The notes beneath the pieces are model-generated. The model was given only the letters and a program-made list of their open reading frames with translations. It was not told the origin of the DNA and searched no databases. Shown here in pieces: positions 16,167 to 24,649 of a stretch of 64,000 bases of DNA (positions are counted from its first letter, which is position 1; each line of letters opens with the position of its first letter). The position numbers and the translations under genes were made by a program. The stretch comes from Granulicella sp. S156 (lineage in GTDB: Bacteria; Acidobacteriota; Terriglobia; Terriglobales; Acidobacteriaceae): NCBI RefSeq assembly GCF_009766105.1, contig NZ_LMUH01000022.1:99545-163544 (forward strand), in the 5' to 3' direction.

Positions 16167-17462
16167 TCAGAAGGTTTGCGGGATGGTGTGATTGGTATAC
16201 GCAGGCAACAACATATCCTGCGTGAAGTAGACCTTCACTCGATGTCCCTCGCGGATGGTGATGGTCGGTGGTATTTGGATGAAACGATCAAGGATGGAGG
16301 TTGCCGACTGCGACACGCTGCCTGCGGCTCCCGTAGTAAATGCCTGAGAACCGCTCGTGGAAATCACGCCGCCACCCTGGGTAATCTCTCCCGCTCCGGC
16401 GATCACACCCAAAGCAACTGAAGCCCCGAAAATTTCGAGGTAGTGATTGTTCACCTTGTCTTTCAAGCCCTCTTCGCCGATCTGGTCGAGGCCGTGGAAC
16501 TGGTCAAGATCGACGGAGTAACCATCCGGCATAATCATCCGGTGGAAGGCAACTGCCATCCGGCGCTGCTGCCCAAAGCCGGACGCACCGATTTTCTTGG
16601 CCTCGCCCAGCACGATCGTTCCATCGGGAATGATGACGTGCTGGTGGTCATGCGAGTAAACGGGATTCGAGACGAGTACCTTGACGGCGCCGACGGCATC
16701 GCCGTCAAGCCGGTTCATCAACACAGTGTCGAGGGTTGTCCCCTCATAGAGAACATACGGCTGGCCGGATGCCGAATCTATGTTGACTTCTGGCGCTCGC
16801 TTCGGAGCCTGCGCCGCCTGCGCTTGCGGTTGCTCACCCGCTGCGCGGGAAGCAATCATGGTGGAGTCGCCGACAGGAAGCGAGTTGGGATTCCTGGCCT
16901 GAGAGCCAGCCGGAGTAATTTGGCCCTGCGGCGGGTCCAGCGGACGGCTGTACGCCAGATTCGAGGAGAATCGAGCGTTGTAGGCGCGCTCCCGGTCCTT
17001 CGCGGCGATCTGCTGCTCCTCCTGCTGCGCCGGGGAAAGCGCGTTTGCGCCGCCCGGCTGCTGGGGGTAGCCGTTTGGGCCGCATGGGTGACCGGGAACG
17101 CAGCCTACAGGAAGGCCGCTTGGCGTATATCCCGCTGCCGCCGCCTGCTGGGCAGGCGTGGCGTTCTTCAGGGCGGGGTCGCCTGCGGCCGTAGCCGCAA
17201 GCGTGGCCTGCTGCTCCTTTTCCTTCTCGGCCTCAAGCTGAGTCTTCAGGTCTGCGACATTGTTATCCGTGTTGTCCTGCAACATCGGTTGCGGAGGCTG
17301 GTTCTTGGACGCCGCCTGGGTTGAGGATTTCTTGCCAGCAGAGCTGAAGATGGCGGCAAGAATCACCAGGGCGCAGGCCCCAAGAAACACAAACATCTTC
17401 ATGTTCTTCTGGAGCACGCCCTTCGGGTCGGTCGCTTTCATGGTCAATTCCGGCTCTGGCAT
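16167..17462 (-). CDS. virB10: VirB10/TrbI channel protein
   Basis: 431 residues. A short cytoplasmic tail is followed by one transmembrane helix at about 23-41 (MFVFLGACALVILAAIFSS), a long Gln/Pro/Ala-rich periplasmic linker to about residue 215, and a C-terminal beta-barrel domain (for example VLYEGTTLDTVLMNRLDGD and IPDGTIVLGEAKKIG). VirB10 spans from the inner to the outer membrane and gates the channel. The stop is 4 bp before the lipoprotein spacer and the start is 4 bp after virB9. Confidence 0.92.
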   Translation of the reverse strand: MPEPELTMKATDPKGVLQKNMKMFVFLGACALVILAAIFSSAGKKSSTQAASKNQPPQPMLQDNTDNNVADLKTQLEAEKEKEQQATLAATAAGDPALKNATPAQQAAAAGYTPSGLPVGCVPGHPCGPNGYPQQPGGANALSPAQQEEQQIAAKDRERAYNARFSSNLAYSRPLDPPQGQITPAGSQARNPNSLPVGDSTMIASRAAGEQPQAQAAQAPKRAPEVNIDSASGQPYVLYEGTTLDTVLMNRLDGDAVGAVKVLVSNPVYSHDHQHVIIPDGTIVLGEAKKIGASGFGQQRRMAVAFHRMIMPDGYSVDLDQFHGLDQIGEEGLKDKVNNHYLEIFGASVALGVIAGAGEITQGGGVISTSGSQAFTTGAAGSVSQSATSILDRFIQIPPTITIREGHRVKVYFTQDMLLPAYTNHTIPQTF

Positions 17463-17466
17463 GGCA

Positions 17467-18231
17467 CTACCCCTTCCGCGTGAATTCCATCTTTTTCTTG
17501 CCCAACTCGACGTAGCCCGAGTCCATCACCTTCGGAATGATGTAAGTGCCATCACGAAGGTCGTAGCTGATGAGGTTCGGCTTGCCGTCCTTCATCTCGT
17601 ACACCGAAAACTTCTCGGGCGCATTGGTCTTGATGTAGGTGAACTTGTCGTCGTGATAGATCGACTGAATATCGAAGGGAGCTTCGTTGGCTTTGTAGTT
17701 GTAATCGAACTTCAACTGCATGGGGTACGCGCTCTTGTACTCATCGACCGCCTGGCCTACATGGGATTGAAGCGCAGCGAGTCTCTGCTCCGTTTGCTCC
17801 AGTTGGGCCGTAGGCACATATTGAGGAGGACCGGACGATGCGACGATGGCGGACTGGTCGGCTGGCTGGATGAGCACCTTGAGATCCGGCGCCGTCGATG
17901 TGCCGGAGACATCCTGCAGCGTGAACGAGTAGATGTTGCCCTTGTCGGTAATCAGGTTAAGATTCGTGGCAATGCCGGCTTTGGCCGGATGGACAAAGCA
18001 GAAGTTGCCGACCACATCCACGACCCAGAAATCTTTGTCTCCGGTCGCCGCCTCCATGATCTTTTCGGTCGCCGGAACCTGGATGAGCGTGGTGTACTTC
18101 AGCTTGGCACGAATGGGAACGATGTCCTGCGAGTGGTACTGGACAGTGCGTGCCGTCGCGTCCTGCGCGACGGCCACAGCGGAGGGGAGGGCCAGGGCGA
18201 TCCCGGCTATAAAGACGAGGGTGCGGTTCAT
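17467..18231 (-). CDS. virB9: VirB9/TrbG outer-membrane core protein
   Basis: 254 residues. A Sec signal peptide ends near AVAQ (residue 22). The N-terminal domain (IRAKLKYTTLIQVPATEKI, then DFWVVDVVGNFCFVHPAKAG) and the C-terminal domain (LKFDYNYK, then DDKFTYIKTNA and GTYIIPKVMDSGYVELGKK) match VirB9/TrbG. It forms the outer-membrane core ring with VirB10 and the lipoprotein. The start overlaps the virB4 stop by 4 bp. Confidence 0.9.
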   Translation of the reverse strand: MNRTLVFIAGIALALPSAVAVAQDATARTVQYHSQDIVPIRAKLKYTTLIQVPATEKIMEAATGDKDFWVVDVVGNFCFVHPAKAGIATNLNLITDKGNIYSFTLQDVSGTSTAPDLKVLIQPADQSAIVASSGPPQYVPTAQLEQTEQRLAALQSHVGQAVDEYKSAYPMQLKFDYNYKANEAPFDIQSIYHDDKFTYIKTNAPEKFSVYEMKDGKPNLISYDLRDGTYIIPKVMDSGYVELGKKKMEFTRKG

Positions 18232-20732
18232 GCGGTTGCTCCTTTGCGGTTGTCGGTGACGGTGACGGCCATCGTGCGGGGCCGGAAGGGAAAGTCCTCG
18301 GCGAGACGGCGCAGGCCGTCAGCAATACCGAAGCGGGCGAAGTAATCGCGCTTCTTGAGGTTGTCGCGTGCGTTGTTGGTCGCCATCCAGTGCGAAACCG
18401 AATCGACGTTCAACTGAACCTTTTTACTCGACTGCGCCTTACGAATGAGCATCTGCCCCGGTGGGACAAGGCCGCCGATCAGGTCGAGTTCCGTGTCGTT
18501 CAAGTGGAATGCCTCGCGGTAAACGCCCCTGTCCATCTCCGGGTTCGCAAGGAATATCTTTGTCGGGCAGCTCTCGGAGACGATCTGCAACATGCCCGAC
18601 TCTTCAAGTTCCTTGATGGACTGGGTAGCGAGGATCATCGCGGCGTTATGCTTGCGCCACGTCTTCTGCGCCTGGACAACGTAGTTCCTGATCGTCTCGT
18701 TCTTGATGAAGAGCCAAGCCTCGTCCAACAGGAACATCTTGAAGGTCGCCAGCTTCTTCGGGTCGGCGATCTCATTCGAGGCGCGATGCAGGACATAGAA
18801 GAGCAGTGGTTCCAACACCTCCGGCGCATCGCCCCAGCCGGCGAAGTTGAATGTCTGGAATTGGCTGAACGAAAGCGTGTCCTCGGCGTTGTCGAAGAGA
18901 AAGCCGTACTGCCCGCCGCGAGTCCAGCGGTGCAGCCGCTCCTTCAACTCGCCGATGATGTTGCCGAAGTTGGAGACGGTTCGCTGGTCCGGCTCCAGCA
19001 TGTACATCCTCTCGATCCCGTCCCACAGCTTGCGTTCTTCCTTGAAGTCGAGCCGGTAACGCTGTTCCGTGCCCTCGATAAGGACTCGGAAGAAGCTGAA
19101 GAGAAATTGCAGGTTCTCCTTGCCGTAGGGCAGCGAGAACGGGTTGATGGTGAAGTCGCGTGCCTCCTGGCCCACGTTCAAATAGCTTCCACCGAAGATC
19201 GTGGTGAGCGATTGGAAGCTGCCGCCAATGTCGAAGATGAATGTCAGAGGCGCGTACTTCTGAGCGTTTTGTAGGATGAAGTTGCAAAAATAGCTCTTCC
19301 CTGAACCTGTCATCCCGAGGATGAGCGTGTGGGCGACCTCGCCGTTATGGAGGTTCAAGAAGTACGGCGTGCTGTTGTCCGTTTCGAGCGCAGCAAGGTA
19401 CTCCGTGCCGAGATGCGCGTTTGTCTTCTCGCCCGGCAGGATCGTAAACAGAAACGAGAGGTCGGCGTAGTTCGTATTCAGCAGATACAGCCTGCGGAGA
19501 TTGAGCGCGTAGTTACCGGGCACTGCGGCGAAGTAAGCGTTGAGCTGGTTGTAGGTCTCTACAAAGAGATTGCCGTCGGCGTTGGTAAAGACGCTGGTGA
19601 ACTCCCCCACGAGCTGGTCAAGCTCGGCCTTTGCCTTCCCACACAAAACAATCGTGAGCGAGAAATCGCCCAGCGATTGGCCGTCGCCTAGAGCACGCAG
19701 ACAGTCGCCCAGATTCTCGATGTCGGCCTGTTTCGACTCGTCTACCAATACATCGCGCGGGTTTGTCTTCGTCGCATCGCTACCCATCTGCGACACAAAG
19801 CCGGTCTTCGACATATTGAAGTGGCGGCGGCGCTTGGTGACTTCCTTCCGCGCCTTGTCCGCTGCAAGCGGCGTCCACTCGGTCACGACATAGAAGTTGC
19901 CCGCGATCTTCAACAGTGAGTCCAAGACCAAAGGCCGCGTCTCGGTGATGGCCTCTTTCATAGTCAGCACACGGACAACATGGTCGCCGACGCGAAGATG
20001 ATCGCGCTCGGCTTCGATATTCGAGTTCACTACTTGATAGTCGAGAAACTGCGTGGACTGCGGCTTGCCCGCGATGCGCCGTTCGTCGAAGTTCAACAGC
20101 CGGCGAAAGAACCGAAGCTGCCCTTGTTGGCTAAGAACTTCGATCTGCATGAAGTCCACAAGCTGTCGGGCGAACGCCTGGACGCGCTGCTCCAATCTCG
20201 CCAAGTCGGCTTCAATCTGCGTCCGCAGCAGAGTCTTCATGCTGTTGTTGGTGAACTGCGCCCGCAGCTCGCCAACCGCGCCAGCGGGGTCTTTGAAAAG
20301 GCGGGCGAGTGCCACGCCTACGCCCGTCTTCGATCTCGCCCCTTCGAGGACGATGCAGTAGAAGATTTCGACCTGGTAGAGATGGTCGCGCTTGGCTTCA
20401 AAGAACTGCCGCCGCTGCTCGATTGCGGCCTCTACGACCGGATCGTCATAGTTTGCAAACGGGATCTCCGGTCGGTTCTGTTTGAAGAGGTACTGATAGA
20501 CATGGAAGCCGGGACCAAAAGCCTTCAAGGCGGCCTCGAGCCGTTTGACCGCATACTCCTGGTCCGCGTGGTCAAGGCTCTCGTAGTCCACGCCGGGGAC
20601 GTGCAATACCATCCCAAGATCGCCAGACTTCGTAAGGAACGTCGTCTCGTTCCAAAACCCATAGAGGTTGATGTGGTCGTTGAGAGACGCGCTCTCCCTC
20701 CACGGCTTGAGGACTCTATCGAGGCGGAGCAT
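18228..20732 (-). CDS. virB4: VirB4/TrbE mating-pore ATPase
   Basis: 834 residues. Walker A GMTGSGKSYF lies near residue 475. Further on are Walker B MFLLDEAWLFI and the motif ATQSIKELEESG. The N-terminal half is the CagE/TrbE/VirB4 domain. This is the largest ATPase of the system; it docks at the inner membrane and drives pilus biogenesis. The gene overlaps virB3 by 1 bp and virB9 by 4 bp, so the three are translationally coupled. Confidence 0.94.
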   Translation of the reverse strand: MLRLDRVLKPWRESASLNDHINLYGFWNETTFLTKSGDLGMVLHVPGVDYESLDHADQEYAVKRLEAALKAFGPGFHVYQYLFKQNRPEIPFANYDDPVVEAAIEQRRQFFEAKRDHLYQVEIFYCIVLEGARSKTGVGVALARLFKDPAGAVGELRAQFTNNSMKTLLRTQIEADLARLEQRVQAFARQLVDFMQIEVLSQQGQLRFFRRLLNFDERRIAGKPQSTQFLDYQVVNSNIEAERDHLRVGDHVVRVLTMKEAITETRPLVLDSLLKIAGNFYVVTEWTPLAADKARKEVTKRRRHFNMSKTGFVSQMGSDATKTNPRDVLVDESKQADIENLGDCLRALGDGQSLGDFSLTIVLCGKAKAELDQLVGEFTSVFTNADGNLFVETYNQLNAYFAAVPGNYALNLRRLYLLNTNYADLSFLFTILPGEKTNAHLGTEYLAALETDNSTPYFLNLHNGEVAHTLILGMTGSGKSYFCNFILQNAQKYAPLTFIFDIGGSFQSLTTIFGGSYLNVGQEARDFTINPFSLPYGKENLQFLFSFFRVLIEGTEQRYRLDFKEERKLWDGIERMYMLEPDQRTVSNFGNIIGELKERLHRWTRGGQYGFLFDNAEDTLSFSQFQTFNFAGWGDAPEVLEPLLFYVLHRASNEIADPKKLATFKMFLLDEAWLFIKNETIRNYVVQAQKTWRKHNAAMILATQSIKELEESGMLQIVSESCPTKIFLANPEMDRGVYREAFHLNDTELDLIGGLVPPGQMLIRKAQSSKKVQLNVDSVSHWMATNNARDNLKKRDYFARFGIADGLRRLAEDFPFRPRTMAVTVTDNRKGATA

Positions 20733-21031
20733 CAGACTACCTCCACGCGGGGCACGCCCTGTTTGGCCGCGTCGTAGCGGAGCTTGTACTTCTCGGATTT
20801 AGCGAGGATGCGAAGAAATGCCGGGTCGCTCGCCGTCACCCAATGACCGAAGGCATAGCCCCCAATAAAGACGGCAATACCGGCAAGAATCGAATTGAAA
20901 ATGTTGAACGTGCCCACCGCGCCGACGCAGACGAAGTAGAACAGCGTGCGCTCGACGCCCAAATACGTGAGGGGCTTATGCAGGCTCTTGAAGACCCGGT
21001 TGCTCCGGCGGCTTGTGGTGTGTGTCTGCAT
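20732..21031 (-). CDS. virB3: VirB3/TrbD inner-membrane protein
   Basis: 99 residues. The N-terminus (RVFKSLHKPLTYLGVERTLF) followed by two closely spaced hydrophobic helices (about 30-45 and 50-66) is typical of VirB3/TrbD, which pairs with VirB4. GAGGGG precedes the ATG. It lies directly before virB4 as expected. Confidence 0.85.
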   Translation of the reverse strand: MQTHTTSRRSNRVFKSLHKPLTYLGVERTLFYFVCVGAVGTFNIFNSILAGIAVFIGGYAFGHWVTASDPAFLRILAKSEKYKLRYDAAKQGVPRVEVV

Positions 21032-21091
21032 GAAAGCCCCTCACACTTGAGAAGTTGGCGCGAACGATTGAGAGGTTGAAAGCGGCTGTGT

Positions 21092-21427
21092 TTAGGTTCC
21101 CCACAGCCAGCTCAGTACGTTCGTCGCCATCACCGCGATTCCCGTGCCCGCGGCGACTCCGGCAAGCGTCTTTTTCGCGCCGGGTTCTCCGTGTGCGAAG
21201 CCGTAGCCGCCAATCACAATCGCAATCAGACTGGCGACCTTTGCGACCGTGCCGGTGAAGAGGGTTTGAAGTGAAGTGAGTCCGCTATCGAACGGCGAAC
21301 CGGATTGCGCATACGCGGCGATGGGGAGGAAAAGGCACACGGCGGCAAGCAATGCGAATGGATGAATCCATCTGCGAATTACCTGGACCGTCTTCAGCGG
21401 AATTACGATTCGGATGTTGCGGGACAT
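21092..21427 (-). CDS. virB2: VirB2/TrbC pilin
   Basis: 111 residues from ATG 21427, which has AGGAGG 7 bp upstream; a GTG two codons earlier is less likely. A long signal sequence ends at AAYAQ, and two hydrophobic helices follow (FTGTVAKVASLIAIVIGGYG, then GVAAGTGIAVMATNVL), the layout of the conjugative major pilin VirB2/TrbC. It is the first gene of the T4SS operon. The 45-bp regulatory element at 21492-21536 lies 65 bp upstream. Confidence 0.85.
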   Translation of the reverse strand: MSRNIRIVIPLKTVQVIRRWIHPFALLAAVCLFLPIAAYAQSGSPFDSGLTSLQTLFTGTVAKVASLIAIVIGGYGFAHGEPGAKKTLAGVAAGTGIAVMATNVLSWLWGT

Positions 21428-21435
21428 CGGCACCT

Positions 21436-21536
21436 CCTGCGACTGTGTTCAGTCGGGATATGCCGAGACATTAGGCGGGATCTTCGTTCTCGTCCAATAC
21501 TTTATTGCGATGGATGGCGATGCTTAAACGAGATGG
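21436..21536 (-). promoter_or_regulatory. T4SS operon promoter region with copy A of the 45-bp element
   Basis: The 45-bp element occupies 21492-21536 (read 5'->3' on the minus strand it begins CCATCTCGTTTAAGCAT and ends TATTGGAC). TTGGAC at its downstream edge is a fair -35 box, and TAATGT 18 bp further is a fair -10. The dyad CAATA-AAG-TATTG overlaps the -35. This layout suits a LysR-type activator. Virtually the same element lies upstream of the excisionase gene (22719-22763). Confidence 0.6.
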
Positions 21537-21566
21537 CAATGAAGATGAGTCGCAACATGAGAAGTC

Positions 21567-22559
21567 TTACGAGGATTTGTTATTTTGTCCGCCGAAAGAC
21601 AACCGCTGCTGTTCTTGCCTCTCCGTCGCTCGTTGTGGTGGCTTCTTGTGCGGCCTTGGCTCCGCAACGGAGAACCGCTTCTCAAGGTCGCGGAGCAACA
21701 AAGGAAGAGCCTCTTGATCGTGTTCTTCCCGATAGGCAATCGCTGAATCAATGGTCCAATTGACGCCCTCAATTGGCCGGGTCGTCAGGTCCTCATGTAA
21801 GGGTTCACTTTGACGTATTAGTGCAATGCAAAGACGTTCCCTGACCATCCATTGCACATGCTCCGAATTGAATGTGGGATTGGAAATCTTGGGCTTTATT
21901 CCTTGCCCCTCCAGCATTTCCAAGAGTCGTTCGTGTGCCCTCGGATGGTGCCTTGGGTCGCTGAAAATGGCTAGTCTTCCATTCAAGGATTCGGCGGGCA
22001 GTTCGCTTTGCGCGGCGAAAGGATCGTCCTTGCGAATGCAGACCACCAACGGCTCGTGCATCACAGGCTGAATGCAGTAACCATCTGGTAGCACCGGAAG
22101 GGTCACGAGCGCAGCGTCCAATTCAGCCGCTCGCAAGCGTTTGATTACGCCCTCCGTGTCGCCGTTCTCGGGATGAATGCTGCCCTTCGGAAACAAGTCC
22201 CGGTAGGCGTCGCACACCGTCGAAATCACCTGGTGTTCAATGAATGGGGTGAAGCCGAGTCGAAACGGCCGCATCGTCGCCTGGTGAATCGCCTGAACCG
22301 CTTTGACGACATCTATCCGGGTTTGGAGCAATTCGCGGGCGAATCGGAGCAGCGATTCGCCGGCGGGAGTGATGGTCATTCCGCCACGGTCCCGCTCAAA
22401 TATTTGGATGTGAAGGGCGTCTTCTAGCTCGTTGATCTGCCGGCTAAGCGCGGACTGAGCTAACGCGATGCGCGTCGCAGCGGCGGTGATTGTGCCCTCT
22501 TCCGCGATTGCGACAATGCTCTTGAGGTGTTTGAACTCAAGGTAATCGTAAACACTCAT
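21567..22559 (-). CDS. LysR-type transcriptional regulator of the ICE
   Basis: 330 residues from the ATG at 22559 (MSVYDYLEFKHLK); an in-frame ATG 19 codons upstream is less likely. The N-terminal winged HTH is classical (GTITAAATRIALAQSALSRQ, then INELEDALHIQIFERDRGGM, then TPAGESLL). A substrate-binding domain follows (FRLGFTPFIEHQVI). The last 30 residues are basic and Gln-rich. LysR proteins usually activate targets in response to a small molecule. The gene is bracketed by two inverted copies of a 45-bp element, one before virB2 and one before the excisionase gene, which points to a master switch of transfer. The ligand is unknown. Confidence 0.88.
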   Translation of the reverse strand: MSVYDYLEFKHLKSIVAIAEEGTITAAATRIALAQSALSRQINELEDALHIQIFERDRGGMTITPAGESLLRFARELLQTRIDVVKAVQAIHQATMRPFRLGFTPFIEHQVISTVCDAYRDLFPKGSIHPENGDTEGVIKRLRAAELDAALVTLPVLPDGYCIQPVMHEPLVVCIRKDDPFAAQSELPAESLNGRLAIFSDPRHHPRAHERLLEMLEGQGIKPKISNPTFNSEHVQWMVRERLCIALIRQSEPLHEDLTTRPIEGVNWTIDSAIAYREEHDQEALPLLLRDLEKRFSVAEPRPHKKPPQRATERQEQQRLSFGGQNNKSS

Positions 22560-22718
22560 TGGACATGCCCCCCGAAACTCGATTGAGCGGTGGTGCTGCC
22601 GTAACGGGATTTTCATCCCGTAACTTCTTTCACTTCAATTAGAACCAAATTGGTCAACAAAAGTTGTGCGTTTCCCAGGCAACCCGGCGAAAGCGCAATA
22701 GTGAGACGCAGCGAGACC

Positions 22719-22831
22719 CCATCTCGTTTAAGCATGGCCGTCCATCGCAATAAAGTATTGGACTCACGGGCGTGCTGTGGCTAAAGCTCAACGGACAGGC
22801 AATCCGCGAGGGCTGAACCGGAGGATGCAGC
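22719..22831 (+). promoter_or_regulatory. Excisionase promoter region with copy B of the 45-bp element
   Basis: Copy B is at 22719-22763 and differs from copy A at only 2 of 45 positions, read in the same sense relative to its downstream gene. TTGGAC (22758-22763) is the -35 candidate, and the weak -10 CTAAAG lies 17 bp further. GGAGG follows just before the GTG at 22832. The perfect dyad CAATA-AAG-TATTG spans 22748-22760. Confidence 0.6.
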
Positions 22832-23104
22832 GTGAGTCTCAATTTGATACAAGAACTCGAATCCCGGCACGGAGCAATGAAAGTCTCCGACCTGACCGAA
22901 CTCCTGGGAGTGGACGACAAACACATCTACCGCATGGCGGCACGAGGTCAGCTCCCGAGCTTTCGGGTTGGCGGCGCGGTCCGCTTCGATCCCCACGAGG
23001 TCGCAAACTGGTTGCGCCTAAAGTATGGAGACCCGTCGCTCCCACCCAAGAAGAATCCACTGCGAGAGGCTGGGCATTCGCCCGAGGCATCGAGCGCAGC
23101 TTAG
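22832..23104 (+). CDS. Excisionase/AlpA-type small HTH protein (Xis candidate)
   Basis: 90 residues from GTG 22832 with GGAGG 7 bp upstream; an ATG at residue 16 is an alternative. The core MKVSDLTELLGVDDKHIYRM followed by GQLPSFRVGGAVRFDPHEVANWL is the MerR-like winged helix of helix-turn-helix 'excisionase' family proteins. In ICEs such proteins bend DNA at the attachment site to direct excision and often regulate other element genes. It is transcribed away from the LysR gene, and its promoter carries the same 45-bp element as the T4SS operon. It lies 6 kb from the integrase, which is unusual. Confidence 0.75.
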   Translation: MSLNLIQELESRHGAMKVSDLTELLGVDDKHIYRMAARGQLPSFRVGGAVRFDPHEVANWLRLKYGDPSLPPKKNPLREAGHSPEASSAA

Positions 23105-23329
23105 TTCGACGGCGGTGGTCAGTTGAAGTCCGGGCCAACCGAAGTTGTCCAAACCCCGTATTTCGCGCGCTTCCGCTTCGTAACCGGGGTAGCCGCAGCC
23201 GAATGCTTCCCGCTTGTTGACAACCACTAGGAACACAGGCCAAGGTCTCCTCAATGAGCGCATTGGCCTGTCCTCGTAAACCGAGAAATTTGCGGAGACT
23301 GGTCGGCGCGCGTTGCTGCATAGGGCGAA

Positions 23330-24649
23330 TCAGACCTGTGTCCACTGTTCCGTGAAGAAAATGGTGCCGTCTTCGTTGACATATTGGAGAGATATCGACG
23401 GCCCATCAAGCTTCAGGAGCACGAAACCGGAAAGCGCATCGCCATTCGCATTCGTGCCCGCGTTCATGAGCTTGAAACCCTGGCAACCGGCATCGGGCAG
23501 GTTCGCTGGGTTGGGCGGGGAGTGCGGGATACAGCCGTTTCCGATCAGTCGTGCACGGTATCCGGATAAGGAATCATCGTAGATCGTGCATCGGTGCTCA
23601 TGGCCAAAGAACCAGGCCCAGACGCTAGCGACGCCTGCCGCGGTGAAGAAGTTTTCAGCATCCTGCTTAAGAGGCTTACCATCGGAGTTCTCCTGGGAGA
23701 ACGCCGAAAACGGTTGATGATGAGACATGAGTATCGTTTGCTGTGCCGTATTCCCCTTCACCTTGTCGAGTAGCCAGTTATATTGGCTGAGCAGGCGTGC
23801 ATCTATCCTTGTGGCGTCGGCGGGTCCGAGTAGCCGCTGTTCGATATAGGCAGAATCGAACGCCAACAGTTGCCACTTCGTATTGCGCAGGCCGAAGAAG
23901 CTCGCCTTCTGCCCGAAGGCGCCCAAAACGGTGCCGAAGTAAGCTTTGCCGCCGCTGAACATCTCATGGTTGCCATTCAGTGCAAAGCTTGAGTGGCTTG
24001 AAATCTTACCGGTGGCAGGGTCTGCCATCGGCCAGCCCGCGAGGAACTCCTCAGCCTCATTCTCCTGGCCGGCGTAGTAAATGTCTCCCAGATGAACGCA
24101 GATGTCGGGGCTCGTTGCTCGGATCTGTGCGGCGACAAGCTTCGCGGTCGAATTATGCGCGCCCCAGTCGGCGACAAGCGCAATCGTGCATTTATCCGGT
24201 ACTGCCACGAGAAAGTCGCTCAGGTTCTGGTACTGGATGAATGACGCTTTTCCTGACAGCAGCGTCTTAAAGCCATCTATGATGCATTCGATCCATCCCG
24301 GATCAAGGGGCCCGAACGCTTCAAACGGAGCCGCCGCTATGGCATTCACAGTGATAGCGTTTTGCTCGATCGCGGCATTCATAGCGGATTGCGCGAGTCC
24401 TACGTTGGGAGAGCGGGAAACGTAAAAATCGCCCGACTCCGGCGGGGGCTCTTCTGCGGCCTCCGCTTTGGCCTGCTGCAAGGCTGCCAGGATCTGAAGA
24501 CGGTACTGATTGCGCTGTGCCTCGTTGGCGGGGTTGAGGACGTCGTTAATCTCCCGCTGGACGAGAGGATTGTCATCTGTGAAGGCGGTGATGGCGTTGT
24601 CGATCGCCTTCTGTACGTTCTGTTTGACGGCTGTAATCGCATGGAGCAC
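23330..24649 (-). CDS. Metallophosphoesterase (calcineurin-like), ICE cargo
   Basis: 439 residues. The five metal-binding blocks are visible in order: VADWGAHN (replacing D-x-H), HLGDIYY, LNGNHEMF, MSHHQPF and GHEHRC. An N-terminal helical region of about 120 residues precedes the catalytic domain, with no signal peptide. The family hydrolyses phosphate esters or diesters; the substrate cannot be predicted. The first motif has Asp-Trp-Gly-Ala-His rather than Asp-x-His, seen in some purple-acid-type relatives. It stands alone on the minus strand with about 1 kb free of genes upstream, so it is probably an independently acquired cargo gene. Confidence 0.8.
   Translation of the reverse strand: MLHAITAVKQNVQKAIDNAITAFTDDNPLVQREINDVLNPANEAQRNQYRLQILAALQQAKAEAAEEPPPESGDFYVSRSPNVGLAQSAMNAAIEQNAITVNAIAAAPFEAFGPLDPGWIECIIDGFKTLLSGKASFIQYQNLSDFLVAVPDKCTIALVADWGAHNSTAKLVAAQIRATSPDICVHLGDIYYAGQENEAEEFLAGWPMADPATGKISSHSSFALNGNHEMFSGGKAYFGTVLGAFGQKASFFGLRNTKWQLLAFDSAYIEQRLLGPADATRIDARLLSQYNWLLDKVKGNTAQQTILMSHHQPFSAFSQENSDGKPLKQDAENFFTAAGVASVWAWFFGHEHRCTIYDDSLSGYRARLIGNGCIPHSPPNPANLPDAGCQGFKLMNAGTNANGDALSGFVLLKLDGPSISLQYVNEDGTIFFTEQWTQV

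Noticed and set aside
17260-18345. 361-residue plus-strand frame across virB9 and virB10
   Set aside because: Shadow frame; both minus-strand genes have family signatures and ribosome sites.
21492-22763. LysR gene as a transposon with 45-bp terminal inverted repeats
   Set aside because: No transposase and no target-site duplication; both copies sit at matching promoter positions of outward genes, so a regulatory role is simpler. Not fully excluded.
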